NCBI GenBank assembly: GCA_963788225.1
Contig: CAWBGI010000002.1
Span: forward strand, 806,001 to 870,000
Direction of reading: 5' to 3'
DNA length: 64,000 bases
Source of the DNA: Sulfotelmatobacter sp963788225
GTDB lineage: Bacteria; Acidobacteriota; Terriglobia; Terriglobales; Acidobacteriaceae
Shown: piece after piece, positions 26,472 to 35,637 of the stretch
Layout: every line of letters starts with the position of its first letter
How positions within the stretch are numbered: the stretch's first letter is position 1
Notes under the pieces: model-generated
Databases searched by the model: none
What the model was told of the DNA's origin: nothing
Seen by the model: only the letters and a program-made list of their open reading frames with translations
Translations under genes and position numbers: made by a program

Positions 26472-27119
26472 TTACCGTCCGGCCATGGCTGGTTCGTGAA
26501 CAGCCTTGCCACTCTTGAAGGCTTCGTAACGGGCGTTGACTTCGTCCCAGTTGATCACGTTCCACCAGGCGGCCAGGTATTCCGGACGGCGGTTGTTGTA
26601 TTTCAGATAGTAGGCGTGCTCCCAGACGTCGTTGCCGAAGATGGGATAGTGGCCCTGCGTGATGGGGTTGTCCTGGTTCGGTGTGGTCATGATATGGACT
26701 TGGCCGGCGTTGCCGGCTAGCCAGACCCATCCGCTGCCGAATTGTTTTGCGCCAGCGTCGTTAAACTTGGTTTGGAAATCTTTGAAGCTGCCGAAGGTTT
26801 TGGTGATGGCCTGGGCGATGGGACCGGTGGGATCGCCTCCGCCTTTGGGCTTCATGATTTTCCAGAACATGGAGTGGTTGACGTGGCCTCCGCCGTTGTT
26901 GCGGACAGCGGCGCGAATGTCTTCGGGGATGGCATTGTAGTCGCGGATTAGATCTTCGGGGCTCTTCTTGAACAGCTCGGGATGTTTTTCCAGAGCGGCG
27001 TTGAGATTTTTTACGTAGGCGCCGTGGTGCATGTCGTGGTGCAGGGTCATCGTTTGTTTGTCGATGATGGGTTCCAGGGCGGCGTAGTCATAAGGCAGGG
27101 GCGGTAGTTCGTGAGCCAT
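26472..27119 (-). CDS. sodA: Fe/Mn superoxide dismutase
   Basis: Converts superoxide to oxygen and hydrogen peroxide in the cytoplasm. The 215-residue protein has the usual start (HELPPLPYDYAALEP), the metal ligands H in LHHDMHHGAYV and in NHSMFWKIM, D in FGNDVWEHAYYLKY and its following His. The GGHVNHSMFW and MTTPNQDNPI segments are typical of Mn-type or cambialistic enzymes, but metal choice is not certain. GGAGGG lies before the ATG at 27119. No signal peptide is present. Confidence 0.95.
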   Translation of the reverse strand: MAHELPPLPYDYAALEPIIDKQTMTLHHDMHHGAYVKNLNAALEKHPELFKKSPEDLIRDYNAIPEDIRAAVRNNGGGHVNHSMFWKIMKPKGGGDPTGPIAQAITKTFGSFKDFQTKFNDAGAKQFGSGWVWLAGNAGQVHIMTTPNQDNPITQGHYPIFGNDVWEHAYYLKYNNRRPEYLAAWWNVINWDEVNARYEAFKSGKAVHEPAMAGR

Positions 27120-27473
27120 GATTTTCCCTCCAGATTCTTATTGTACTGATGACAGGATCAGGGATGCGGATTCATCGAGTGCGGTTGCGAGAAAAATTTT
27201 ACCTCAGGGAGGGGTTTCGGCGGTGCAGGAGAGGCCGTTATCGAACGAAAATGTTAGCGCCGCGCTTCAACGTCACGGCACAAGTTCGTGACGATTCTAT
27301 CCGCGCGCTTCTTTATTTTTAGCGATCCTTTTTAGCGATCCTTGACGAGGCGTGGAGGCCTGCTCCACCGTGTTTTCTTCGCGCGGAACTATATCGTCGA
27401 ACGGACTGGATAGGCGTACAATTGTGCCGCTTTGGAGGTCGAGGAAGAAATCCGGGGTCCGTTGGAGGACGAC
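27120..27473. other. Gene-free divergent region
   Basis: About 350 bp between divergent sodA and the zinc-ribbon membrane protein. It must hold both promoters but none was recognised with confidence. The interspersed GGCGTGGAGGCCTGCTCCACC element lies near 27350-27371, with a relative near 25887-25915. A direct repeat TTTTTAGCGATCC occurs twice near 27315-27343. Confidence 0.4.
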
Positions 27474-28220
27474 ATGTTCTGTGCCGAGTGTGGTGCGACG
27501 TTGAATTCGCAGGATAGAATCTGCCCCGCTTGTGGCGCCAGGGTTGAGCAGCCGGCGGCTGCTCCGGTGGCCGCGGCTCACGTTTCGGTTCCCGCATACA
27601 AGAAGGCTGGATTTGGAGTGTTGGGCATAACCCGGACAGTGCTCAAAGCGCTGTCGGAAGGCAGAATTATCCGCAGCTCAATTGCGATTGTGATGCAAGT
27701 GGTGGCGGTGCTGATTTTGCTGGGCGGGTTGCTGGCGCTGATCCAGATTCTGAAGCTGGCATTCTCCTTGAGTTCGGCCACGGCCACGGTGGGAGGGCTG
27801 GTGGTTGCGGTTTGCGTGGCGGCCGCGGTCTTCGCGATTGCGCAGATTTACTTGTTCCGGGCGCAATCGGTGCGCGAATTGGAAGACTCCCCTTTTACGG
27901 TGGTGCCGATTCTTTCGATCCTGTTTCGCGCGGCGGGAGAAACCTATGCAGTGCTGGCACTCGCCCTGGGAGTGGGTGGTTGTATTTTTACCTGGTTCAG
28001 CGGGATGAGCCCGCGGTCGCTGCTGGGGGGACTGGGGGATGCGATTCCAGGCATGCCCGCGGGGGGCGGCGGTTTTTTGGATGGGGTGATCTTCGTCGTG
28101 GTTCTGACTGTGGTGGCGTTTCTGGCTTTGGTTGTGTTCTACGCTCTGGCGGAACTGGTGGTGGTTACGGTGGACATTGCCATCAACATTCGGAGAATGG
28201 CGAGGCGCGAGGCTTCGTAG
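27474..28220 (+). CDS. Zinc-ribbon membrane protein
   Basis: A 248-residue protein with an N-terminal zinc ribbon (FCAECGATLNSQDRICPACG, four Cys) and four predicted membrane segments: about 75-105, 112-135, 155-180 and 205-235, the second containing VAAAVFAIAQIYLF. The ATG at 27474 has TTGGAGGAC a few bases upstream. Such small ribbon-plus-membrane proteins are common and unnamed; they may sense or scaffold. It lies 140 bp upstream of a second zinc-ribbon protein on the same strand, so a joint role is possible. Confidence 0.65.
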   Translation: MFCAECGATLNSQDRICPACGARVEQPAAAPVAAAHVSVPAYKKAGFGVLGITRTVLKALSEGRIIRSSIAIVMQVVAVLILLGGLLALIQILKLAFSLSSATATVGGLVVAVCVAAAVFAIAQIYLFRAQSVRELEDSPFTVVPILSILFRAAGETYAVLALALGVGGCIFTWFSGMSPRSLLGGLGDAIPGMPAGGGGFLDGVIFVVVLTVVAFLALVVFYALAELVVVTVDIAINIRRMARREAS

Positions 28221-28359
28221 TCTTGATGACGCTAGTATCAGGTGACGGGGTTGCCGGTCGTCGGCCGTCGGTCTTCGGGCAGTCGGTGTGCGATTTTGCC
28301 GATGGCTAACGAGCGACGACCGTCGTTGGGGGGACTAGTTCTTTGCGAGGGAGGGGAAT

Positions 28360-29742
28360 ATGCAGTGTCCCAAATGCAAGGCGGAAGTGTCGGGAAAGTT
28401 CTGCCGGCAGTGCGGAACGCCCATGGCTGTAGCGCAAAATGCCGCGCCGACTGCCACTGCGCCAGCGGGTGTGTGTCCATCGTGCGGGAGCAGCGTTCTA
28501 CCGGGAGCGAAGTTTTGTGGGAAGTGCGCGGAGCCGCTGGCTGTGGCAGGAGCGCGCGCGGCCGCGCCGGCTGGGGAGAAGAAGTGCGTGAGTTGTGGTG
28601 CGGAATTGCAGCCGGGCGCCAAGTTCTGCAAAGCGTGCGGCAAGCCCACCGCAGCGGCTGTCGCCCGGCCGGAAGCGGCTCCCACCGCCATTGAGGCGGC
28701 TGCTCCGCCGGCAGCGCCTGAGCGCTCGCCGATCTCGGCATTTGCTCCACCAGCCTCGTCACCTCGGCCATGGGAGGCGCCGCCGATTACGGCGACACCG
28801 CAATTTGAAAGAGAGGCTCGCCCCAAGATTGAGACGACGCCAACGTATGTACCACCGCCAGTTTCCGAACCGCTTCCCGAGAGCTACGCGTCGGCTGCGC
28901 CGCCGCGGCCTGATATCAGCACTCGCCCCGAGACCTTTTCGGCGACGCCTCCGGCTAGAGTGCGCCCGGTTCCCAGGCCCGCTCCCGAGTTAGAAACGAG
29001 GAGAACTCCGCCGCCCGAGATCCCATACGCCGGTTCCCCTGGCCCCAGCAATCGCACAGCTATCCTGCTTACCAGTGTGGCAGTGCTGGGGCTGGTTTTC
29101 GGCGGAATCACTTACTGGTATCTTCTACGCAAGCACGCGATGAGCAGCACTCCGAACAACACGACAGTTTCACAGCCTGCGACGTCGGCCGCGAACAAAC
29201 CGTCGGCGGCGCCGTCTGCGACGCCGGCTTCGGACACGCCCGCACCGGCACAGCCTGCGACCGCGACATCGGACACACCTGCGGCTACAGCGCCGTCAAC
29301 CGCGGCCCAGGCTCCTGCTGCCGAAACGCATAAAGCGGCGGGCGGTAGTTCGGGCGCGTCTCCTGCTGCATCCGCGCCGGCAAAACCCGCAGAGACTGCG
29401 GCGAGCCCGCCGTCGGCCGACCTCTCCGGATTTTGGGAGGGCGATTATACGAATACGAAGCAAGTCTCGAAGGTGACTTTGCAGATTTCCAAAAACAGCA
29501 CCGACTTGTTCACCGGCACCATGGTTTTCGATTCGGAAGGGGACAACTCGGCCAAGTGCGCCATCAGCGGCGTCTACAATCCGCAAAGCAAGTTCCTGAT
29601 GCTGAAGGTTGCCGATTGCCAGGGACAGCCGCCAGCCTACTTGCAGGGCAAGATTGGTTTTTCATCGGTCGAAATGAGCGCCAAGCAAATGTTTGGAGTG
29701 GATTCGGCGCACAACAGTTTTTTGAATATCACGCGGCAGTGA
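28360..29742 (+). CDS. Triple zinc-ribbon, single-pass membrane protein
   Basis: A 460-residue protein with three tandem double-CxxC zinc ribbons in the first ~95 residues (CPKCKAEVSGKFCRQCG; CPSCGSSVLPGAKFCGKCA; CVSCGAELQPGAKFCKACG). A Pro/Ala-rich linker follows, then one membrane segment near 228-250 (ILLTSVAVLGLVFGGITYWY), a long Ala/Pro/Thr-rich spacer of about 100 residues and a small C-terminal beta domain (about 353-460, DLSGFWEGDYTN..). Cytoplasmic ribbons and an external beta domain are the likely topology. The start has GGGAGGGGAAT. Function is unknown; the shape suggests a membrane sensor or a surface-exposed domain held by a spacer. Confidence 0.7.
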   Translation: MQCPKCKAEVSGKFCRQCGTPMAVAQNAAPTATAPAGVCPSCGSSVLPGAKFCGKCAEPLAVAGARAAAPAGEKKCVSCGAELQPGAKFCKACGKPTAAAVARPEAAPTAIEAAAPPAAPERSPISAFAPPASSPRPWEAPPITATPQFEREARPKIETTPTYVPPPVSEPLPESYASAAPPRPDISTRPETFSATPPARVRPVPRPAPELETRRTPPPEIPYAGSPGPSNRTAILLTSVAVLGLVFGGITYWYLLRKHAMSSTPNNTTVSQPATSAANKPSAAPSATPASDTPAPAQPATATSDTPAATAPSTAAQAPAAETHKAAGGSSGASPAASAPAKPAETAASPPSADLSGFWEGDYTNTKQVSKVTLQISKNSTDLFTGTMVFDSEGDNSAKCAISGVYNPQSKFLMLKVADCQGQPPAYLQGKIGFSSVEMSAKQMFGVDSAHNSFLNITRQ

Positions 29743-29893
29743 AGAGCGGGGCTGGGATTGTCAAGGAGGTCGCCTCGCCTTGCTTGGCGGAACCCTTCGG
29801 CGCGTTCAGGGCAAGCTCTCGTCGGAGTCCCTGGAACTGAGAGTCTGCTTGCCAAAGGTCACTGAGGTGGGCGGGCCGGTTCCCAGAATCGCC

Positions 29894-31042
29894 ATGTTCA
29901 GGCGACATACCAAAATCGTCGGTGTTCTTGCTTACCTTGCCGGCCTGGCAACGGTCGGGACTTCTTTGCTCCTGTTCCACGGCATTTATCTCCAGACCGA
30001 GGACTTTCAACTGGCACTTTTGCCTGTGCTGCTCGGTTCGTTTGGCGTGCGTTGGCTCTTGCGGACCGGCCGCTTGTATTTTGTACGGTCCGGGATTGAG
30101 ACTCGGCTTCGTGACGGACGCAGCCCTGTGCTCTACCTGCGCGCCTTTGGGGACGAACGAGAACTCAAAGAGCAGCTATCTGATGTTTTCACGGTTTCTT
30201 TCGAGGAACGGCTTACCCGCATTCTTCGCTACGCCGGCCCGTTTCTCACGATCGGCCGGCCCGATGAGAAGATCCCGACGATCGGCCCGGCGAGAATTTA
30301 CACGACCGACGAGGAATGGAAGCCAACCGTCTCCCGCCTAGTCGCGGAAAGCTGTCTTATCGTTTTTCAGGCGGGCCGCCGATCGTCGGAAGGACTTGTA
30401 TGGGAGTTGGCCACGGTTTTCAAGCATGATCCTTTCAAGCCAGTGCTGCTGGCGTTTCCCTTCGATTTTGGCGGAGTCTACAGCCGGCGCGAACGATATC
30501 TCAATTTCAAAGAATTCTTCGAAAGGGCTACTGGCAGGACTCTTCCGCAATCGCTGACTGGCACCAATTACATTTTGCTCACTGCTCCTCACGAGGCCAA
30601 GCCGCTGTGCGCAGTAAAAGGCATTTCAGATGATCCTCTTGGAGTTTTGCTCTGCGAGTTCAGCAAGAATGGCTTTGAACGCTTTCAACGATCCCGACGG
30701 CGCTGGGCGGGCATCCACAAACCCGCACTCGCCCTGGTCGCCGGCGCAACTCTCGCCTGGGGAGCTGCGCTTGCTGGCAGCGACCATTACCGAATCGAGC
30801 TTTCCGAACAGGCCGCGAACCAGGAGATGTGCTCCCCCATCGTGGCTGGCCCTGGGATGAGTCCGCTCGAAATGGCGGAGTGTGAGATGAAGGTAGACGA
30901 TGCCATCAAGAAGGCCGCCGCCGAACGCTCCACCACCTACCGGTTTGCCTTGGTTTTGACAGTAGCGGCTCTGCTCGCTGCGTGTGTCTGTGCCGTTGCG
31001 CTGCTCATGGATCGGCGAATTTCACCCGATCACACTGCCTGA
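29894..31042 (+). CDS. Unnamed multi-pass membrane protein
   Basis: A 382-residue protein. From the ATG at 29894 there are two N-terminal membrane segments (about 9-31 and 37-56), a soluble domain of about 220 residues, and two C-terminal ones (about 270-290 and 350-372). The soluble part begins SPVLYLRAFGDERELKEQL and contains TIGRPDEKIPTIGPARIY, then ESCLIVFQAGRRSSEGLVWE. The strand-helix arrangement and the Trp-Glu at the end resemble TIR/SEFIR-like folds of an uncharacterised family. Catalytic Glu is suggested only by position. No neighbour helps. Real gene likely; function unknown. Confidence 0.6.
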   Translation: MFRRHTKIVGVLAYLAGLATVGTSLLLFHGIYLQTEDFQLALLPVLLGSFGVRWLLRTGRLYFVRSGIETRLRDGRSPVLYLRAFGDERELKEQLSDVFTVSFEERLTRILRYAGPFLTIGRPDEKIPTIGPARIYTTDEEWKPTVSRLVAESCLIVFQAGRRSSEGLVWELATVFKHDPFKPVLLAFPFDFGGVYSRRERYLNFKEFFERATGRTLPQSLTGTNYILLTAPHEAKPLCAVKGISDDPLGVLLCEFSKNGFERFQRSRRRWAGIHKPALALVAGATLAWGAALAGSDHYRIELSEQAANQEMCSPIVAGPGMSPLEMAECEMKVDDAIKKAAAERSTTYRFALVLTVAALLAACVCAVALLMDRRISPDHTA

Positions 31043-31310
31043 CTTTCCCAACACTCAACCCCGGCTTTGACCTGAGTGGGCTCTTTTAGCGATCCGATTA
31101 AAGGCCAGATCACCGGAAATTGGCAGGACAATCTGAACTACGTCTATCACGGATTCGTGCAATGGAACCTCAGACCCATTTTTGGGGCTGGCGCATACGA
31201 GTTCCCGTTACTTTCATGGACTATCACGACCGAGGCTGTGCCACTCGTCGCGGTTTTTGACGAGTGCGGCGCCATGGGCCTCAACCCATGGTTCAATCGC
31301 GATTGCCGGA

Positions 31311-31748
31311 TCACTTCTTGCTTTTGCGGACTTTCGCTCGAGTACCCGCAGGCGGCTTCTTCTTCACTTTGAGCTGATTGAAAACCGCGCCGGCACGGAC
31401 GAGATTTTTTAGAGCATGCTCGTTGATCTTATCGCCCTCGAAAAGATCGATGGCGCGCCACTGGTTGCCTCCGAGTCCCGCGTTGAAGAGCTGGTCAGGA
31501 TCTGGGAGGCTCGCTCCGTGGGCAAAGGTCAGCTTCACCTTATCTTTGAGGACAGTGGCGACCGTAATAATTCCGTCGTGAGACCACACTGGGCTTCCCA
31601 TCCACTTCCATTCCTCGATGATTTCCGGGTCGGCGGCAAGGATGGTTTTGCGGATGCTGCCCAACGTTTTGCCACGCCAGTCCGTGAGTTTTGCGATCAG
31701 CCGGTCAATGAATGCAGAGGCAGATTCCGCCGGAACGGGTTTTTTCAT
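31311..31748 (-). CDS. DUF1801-family protein
   Basis: A 145-residue cytoplasmic protein of the YdhG/DUF1801 type: ASAFIDRLIAKLTDWRGKTL, IIEEWKWMGSPVWSHDGII, VKLTFAHGASLPDPDQLFN and the GNQWRAIDLFEGD region. The ATG at 31748 is chosen because GGAG lies 6 bases upstream; 31754 would overlap that site. The C-terminus is a Lys-rich tail (VKKKPPAGTRAKVRKSKK). The family is common and unnamed. The 268 bp before it holds no supported gene. Confidence 0.75.
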   Translation of the reverse strand: MKKPVPAESASAFIDRLIAKLTDWRGKTLGSIRKTILAADPEIIEEWKWMGSPVWSHDGIITVATVLKDKVKLTFAHGASLPDPDQLFNAGLGGNQWRAIDLFEGDKINEHALKNLVRAGAVFNQLKVKKKPPAGTRAKVRKSKK

Positions 31749-31880
31749 GTTCATCTCCAACGCTCGCACCTAATCTAGCTGCGCTCCGCGCAACCTGCAA
31801 GCATGCACCCTAGTGCACTCCTGACGGGAGAGAACGAGTGACAGACCTGGGATTCCTTACTGTTGGAGTAGCAAGAGGGG

Positions 31881-31955
31881 TGGAGGCGCGGGTCGGAATC
31901 GAACCGACGCATAAAGGTTTTGCAGACCTCTCCCTTACCACTTGGGTACCGCGCC
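31881..31955 (-). tRNA. tRNA-Cys (GCA)
   Basis: Minus-strand cloverleaf with acceptor GGCGCGG paired to CCGCGCC, discriminator T and an encoded CCA (31881-31883). The anticodon loop gives GCA in GGTCTGCAAAACC. The T arm contains GGTTCGATTCC. Length is 75 nt including CCA. Confidence 0.95.
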
Positions 31956-32218
31956 CCTAGGAAATAAGTTAGCGTTTCGAGGGCGAAAAGTCCACCCGGG
32001 GAGGAAGCTAGCCCGACGCGCGATTATTGCTGGCAGCAGGGACAGCAGATTCCTCTCTTCGCTCGGAATGACAAACTGAATGAGTTCCCCGGCAAGGCCG
32101 AAAAGTATGCAAAATTCTTCATCTTGCGGGGACGTGAGAGCTGGGGTACTCTTCTGGTCCAAGCCGTTTTCTCTGACCCTCCCACAGAGGAACGATTCCA
32201 AATCCCAGAGGTTACGTC

Positions 32219-33673
32219 ATGCAAAGAAGCATTTCTGCGGAAGTGATCGCCGTGCGTCAACAACCGGCGCGACAGGCGAATTCCTACGTCAAGGGAACGA
32301 TTTTGGCCGCGGCATTTCTGCTGTTGGCGGGGGCGATGGCGGGCGCGCAAACCGTCACCACGTTGTACAGCTTTGTTGGAGGGAAAACTAGCGGCGCCAA
32401 TCCGTGGTACGTCACGCTGGTGCAGGGCACCAACGGCCAGCTCTACGGAACAACTTATAACGGGGGCAGCAAGGGCCTGGGCACATTTTTTGAAGTGACC
32501 ACATCGGGCACGCTGACCGTGCTGCACAGCTTCGCTGGCGGCAAGACGGACGGCGCCAGTCCCACGGGCGGGCTCACGCTCGGCACCGACGGAAATTTCT
32601 ACGGCACCACACAAATGGGCGGCGCCAGCTTGCAGGGAACCGTCTTCAAGATGACGACCACGGGCACCATCACCCTGCTGCACAGCTTCAACAGCGTAAC
32701 CGACGGCGCATTCCCCTGGGGCCCTCCGATCGAGGGGACGGACGGGAATTTTTACGGGACCGCGAGCGGCGGCAAGGGAAATAACGGACTGCTTTACAAG
32801 ATCACCAGCGCGGGCACCTACACTACGCTTTATATTCTGACCGCGGCCATCGGAACCTATCCTATTGCGCCGCCGACGCAGGGCACGGATGGCTACTTGT
32901 ACATTCCGGTTTCGCTGGGCGGGGCGAATTCCTGCGGAAGCATTTTGAAATTCACAACGGCTGGAGTTTTGAACAGCAGCTACTTCTTCCCTTGCGGGGC
33001 GGGCGGCCAGTTCCCGATTGGTCCGCTGGTGCAGGCCTCGAATGGAAACTTCTATAGCACGACGCAGGATGGCGGCACGAATGGAGAAGGAACGGTGTAC
33101 GAGGTCACGACTTCACTGGGCGTGACTGTGCTGCACAGCTTTGGCGCGTTGTTCGGAGATGGCGAATATCCGGGTGCGGGATTATTGCTCGCGACCGATG
33201 GAAACTATTACGGTTCGGCGGCAGAAGGCGGAACCTACGACGATGGAATTCTGTTCAACACGACTGTGGGCGGAGTCTACACGGACCTTTACAGCTTCAA
33301 TAACAGCTCGAATCTGCTGCAAATGTCTCCGCTGTCGCCGCCGGTGCAGAACACGAACGGGTCGATGTACGGCGTGACGGAGTTTGGCGGCACCGACGAC
33401 GAGGGAACGATTTACAGCCTGAACATGAGCCTGCCGGCGTTTGTGAACTCTCCGCTGTTTAGCGGCAAAGAGGGCGGCAGCGTGTTGATCCTGGGACAAC
33501 ACCTAACCGGAGCGAGCAAGGTCACGTTCAACGGCATGCCGACCAGCTTTGAGGTGAAGTCGGATACGCACTTGAGCGCTACTGTTCCGCACGGAGCTAC
33601 TTCGGGCTATATCGAAGTGACTACTGCGTCGGGGGTGGTGAAGAGCCGGAAGATTTTCCGGGTTGAGCGCTGA
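32219..33673 (+). CDS. Secreted GloVer tandem-repeat protein with C-terminal IPT/TIG domain
   Basis: A 484-residue exported protein. Residues 1-45 are a long signal peptide ending near GAMAGAQTV. Eight or nine degenerate repeats of about 45 residues follow, each with a core like GTDGNFYGTT..GG..GTVFK and LHSF, the pattern of the GloVer repeat, expected to form a propeller-like fold. The last ~80 residues form an IPT/TIG immunoglobulin-like domain (GGSVLILGQHLTGASKVTFN). It has a sister gene 158 bp downstream. The repeats are extracellular and likely structural or ligand-binding; ligand unknown. Confidence 0.85.
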   Translation: MQRSISAEVIAVRQQPARQANSYVKGTILAAAFLLLAGAMAGAQTVTTLYSFVGGKTSGANPWYVTLVQGTNGQLYGTTYNGGSKGLGTFFEVTTSGTLTVLHSFAGGKTDGASPTGGLTLGTDGNFYGTTQMGGASLQGTVFKMTTTGTITLLHSFNSVTDGAFPWGPPIEGTDGNFYGTASGGKGNNGLLYKITSAGTYTTLYILTAAIGTYPIAPPTQGTDGYLYIPVSLGGANSCGSILKFTTAGVLNSSYFFPCGAGGQFPIGPLVQASNGNFYSTTQDGGTNGEGTVYEVTTSLGVTVLHSFGALFGDGEYPGAGLLLATDGNYYGSAAEGGTYDDGILFNTTVGGVYTDLYSFNNSSNLLQMSPLSPPVQNTNGSMYGVTEFGGTDDEGTIYSLNMSLPAFVNSPLFSGKEGGSVLILGQHLTGASKVTFNGMPTSFEVKSDTHLSATVPHGATSGYIEVTTASGVVKSRKIFRVER

Positions 33674-33830
33674 GGTTTAGTTCACCACGGAGGCACGGAG
33701 AAATTCTCAGACAGGTCGGGTTTTGGCTCTACGGGACCAAAGCCCGCTTTTCGAAATGCTTTGAAGCGGTCGTGAAGCGCCGCTCTTCTGCGTCAGGCCC
33801 GTCACTGCCACAAGCCCCAAGGAGATTATT

Positions 33831-35348
33831 ATGCGGCCTTCCCGATTTTTCGTTGTGATGCTTGCTGCACTGGCTGTGCTGCTCAGCGTGAGCGTGGCGC
33901 AAACTTCAGCCGCAAGCGTTCACACGTCCAACGGACACGACAGTGTCCCGTTTCTGGCAAACTTCACCAAGCTGGCCGACTTCGGTAACGGCAACGGCCA
34001 ATATCCCAATGCGCCTCTCGCTCAGGGAACCGATGGCAACCTCTACGGCACGACGCTGAACGGCCCGTGGCCCTCGAATGGCTTCGCTTTCAAAATGACG
34101 CCCGGGGGGACGTTCTCCACCTTCGATTACGCATGCACCGAAAACTACTGCACCGGCCACCAGCCCTACGCCGGACTTGTGCTGGCCAGCGATGGCAACT
34201 TCTACGGCACAACCTACGAGGGTGGCGACGGTGCATATCGATCATCGAGCCGCTATCCCGGCGGCACCGTCTTGCAATTGAATCCTCAAGGCGGGTTGAA
34301 CACCATCTACAGTTTTTGCTCGTTAGTGGCGTGCGACGATGGCGACGATCCTTTTTCTCCCGTGATCCAAGGCAGCGATGGCAACTTCTACGGGGTTACA
34401 CCGGGCGGGGGCGTGAACAACCTAGGGACGGTCTTTTCCGTAACCACCGATGGAACTCTGACCACACTGCACAGCTTCGCTTCGACCGAGGGCAATAGTC
34501 CGTATGGCGCGTTGATTCAGGCGACCGACGGCAACTTCTATGGAACAACTGCGAGCGGCGGTTCCGGTGCCGGATGTGCCGGTGGCGACTGCGGCACGGT
34601 ATTCAAGATTACCTCCGGGGGTACGCTCACAACTCTCTACAATTTCTGCGAACAGACCAACTGCACCGACGGTAACGGTCCCAGAGGAAGCCTCGTTCAA
34701 GCGGCCGACGGAAACCTCTACGGAATCACTGTCTACGGCGGCGCGAAGAATTACGGCACAGTCTTCAAAATCACCACAGCGGGCGTCTTCACCTCGCTCT
34801 ATAGCTTCTGTTCCCTGGCAAACTGCGCCGACGGAGACGTTCCCTCGGGCATCCTTCAAGCCACCGACGGCAATTTCTACGGAGCTACGAGCAACGGCGG
34901 AGCCTCTTATTACGGCACGCTTTTCAAACTCACTTCGGCGGGGGTGCTGACCACGCTTCACAACTTCTGCACCAAAGGCGGCCAGCACTGCACCGACGGC
35001 GAATCCCCTGCGCCTCTTGTTCAAGCTACCGACGGTAACTTTTATGGCGTCGCCCAACGGGGTGGACTTTCCGGCCACGGCACCGCGTTCAAGGTTTCGG
35101 TGGGATTAGGCGCGTTCGTTGAAACCGTCACCGCTTCCGGCGCAGCCGGTTCGTCGGTGATCATCTTGGGAACGAATATGACCGGCGCGAGTAAAGTCAC
35201 ATTCAACGGGACAGCGGCGACGTTTACCCTGGTGTCGAGCACAGAAATCACAGCGACCGTGCCCACCGGCGCAACCACCGGCCCGCTGGTCGTTACCACG
35301 CCGAAAGGCAAGCTGACGAGCAGCAAGAATTTCACGATCACTAACTGA
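33831..35348 (+). CDS. Second secreted GloVer tandem-repeat protein with IPT/TIG domain
   Basis: A 505-residue paralogue of the gene at 32219-33673. A clean signal peptide ends near VAQTSAA. Repeats of the type LVQATDGNFYGTT with FCSLANCADG loops cover about 45-410; several carry paired cysteines (CxxxxC) that the first paralogue lacks, so disulfides are likely. The C-terminal IPT/TIG domain (SSVIILGTNMTGASKVTFN) is close in sequence to that of the neighbour. AAGGAG lies 7 bases before the ATG. The tandem arrangement indicates a local gene duplication. Confidence 0.85.
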   Translation: MRPSRFFVVMLAALAVLLSVSVAQTSAASVHTSNGHDSVPFLANFTKLADFGNGNGQYPNAPLAQGTDGNLYGTTLNGPWPSNGFAFKMTPGGTFSTFDYACTENYCTGHQPYAGLVLASDGNFYGTTYEGGDGAYRSSSRYPGGTVLQLNPQGGLNTIYSFCSLVACDDGDDPFSPVIQGSDGNFYGVTPGGGVNNLGTVFSVTTDGTLTTLHSFASTEGNSPYGALIQATDGNFYGTTASGGSGAGCAGGDCGTVFKITSGGTLTTLYNFCEQTNCTDGNGPRGSLVQAADGNLYGITVYGGAKNYGTVFKITTAGVFTSLYSFCSLANCADGDVPSGILQATDGNFYGATSNGGASYYGTLFKLTSAGVLTTLHNFCTKGGQHCTDGESPAPLVQATDGNFYGVAQRGGLSGHGTAFKVSVGLGAFVETVTASGAAGSSVIILGTNMTGASKVTFNGTAATFTLVSSTEITATVPTGATTGPLVVTTPKGKLTSSKNFTITN

Positions 35349-35637
35349 GCGGTTGGTTGACTGAGTGAAGAACGAATCACCGGCAGAAATGGGAGCGCTC
35401 AGTCGTCCCTACGGAGCCCTTGGTGTAGCTTTCTTCCGCCTCTTCGGGGCTTGTTCTTTTTTTCCCACTTCCTGCCCACGGCTTACACCGTGGGCTGCAT
35501 TCTTGCGCCGCTTCGCGGCTGAAACGGCTTCCCGGCGCCCCTGAAGGCGCCTCGATGGGGGCGTTGGTTGCGTCACGCCTGAAGGCGTGCCCTGATACGA
35601 AGCTCAGACCCCTGAGGCGAATCGCACAGACACCGAA
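35349..35637. repeat. Intergenic region with palindromic repeats
   Basis: No gene. Palindromes GCCGCTTCGCGGC (about 35507), GGCGCCCCTGAAGGCGCC and CACGCCTGAAGGCGTG (35575-35590) are present; the last, with CCCTGATACGAAGC, is a relative of the 39-bp tandem unit at 22453-22566. The region is between convergent genes. Confidence 0.6.

Noticed and set aside
31076..31372. A 98-codon plus-strand frame with GQITGNWQDNLNYVYHGFV
   Set aside because: It faintly resembles HAF-type secreted repeats, but the rest is incoherent and no good start is seen; at most a gene remnant.
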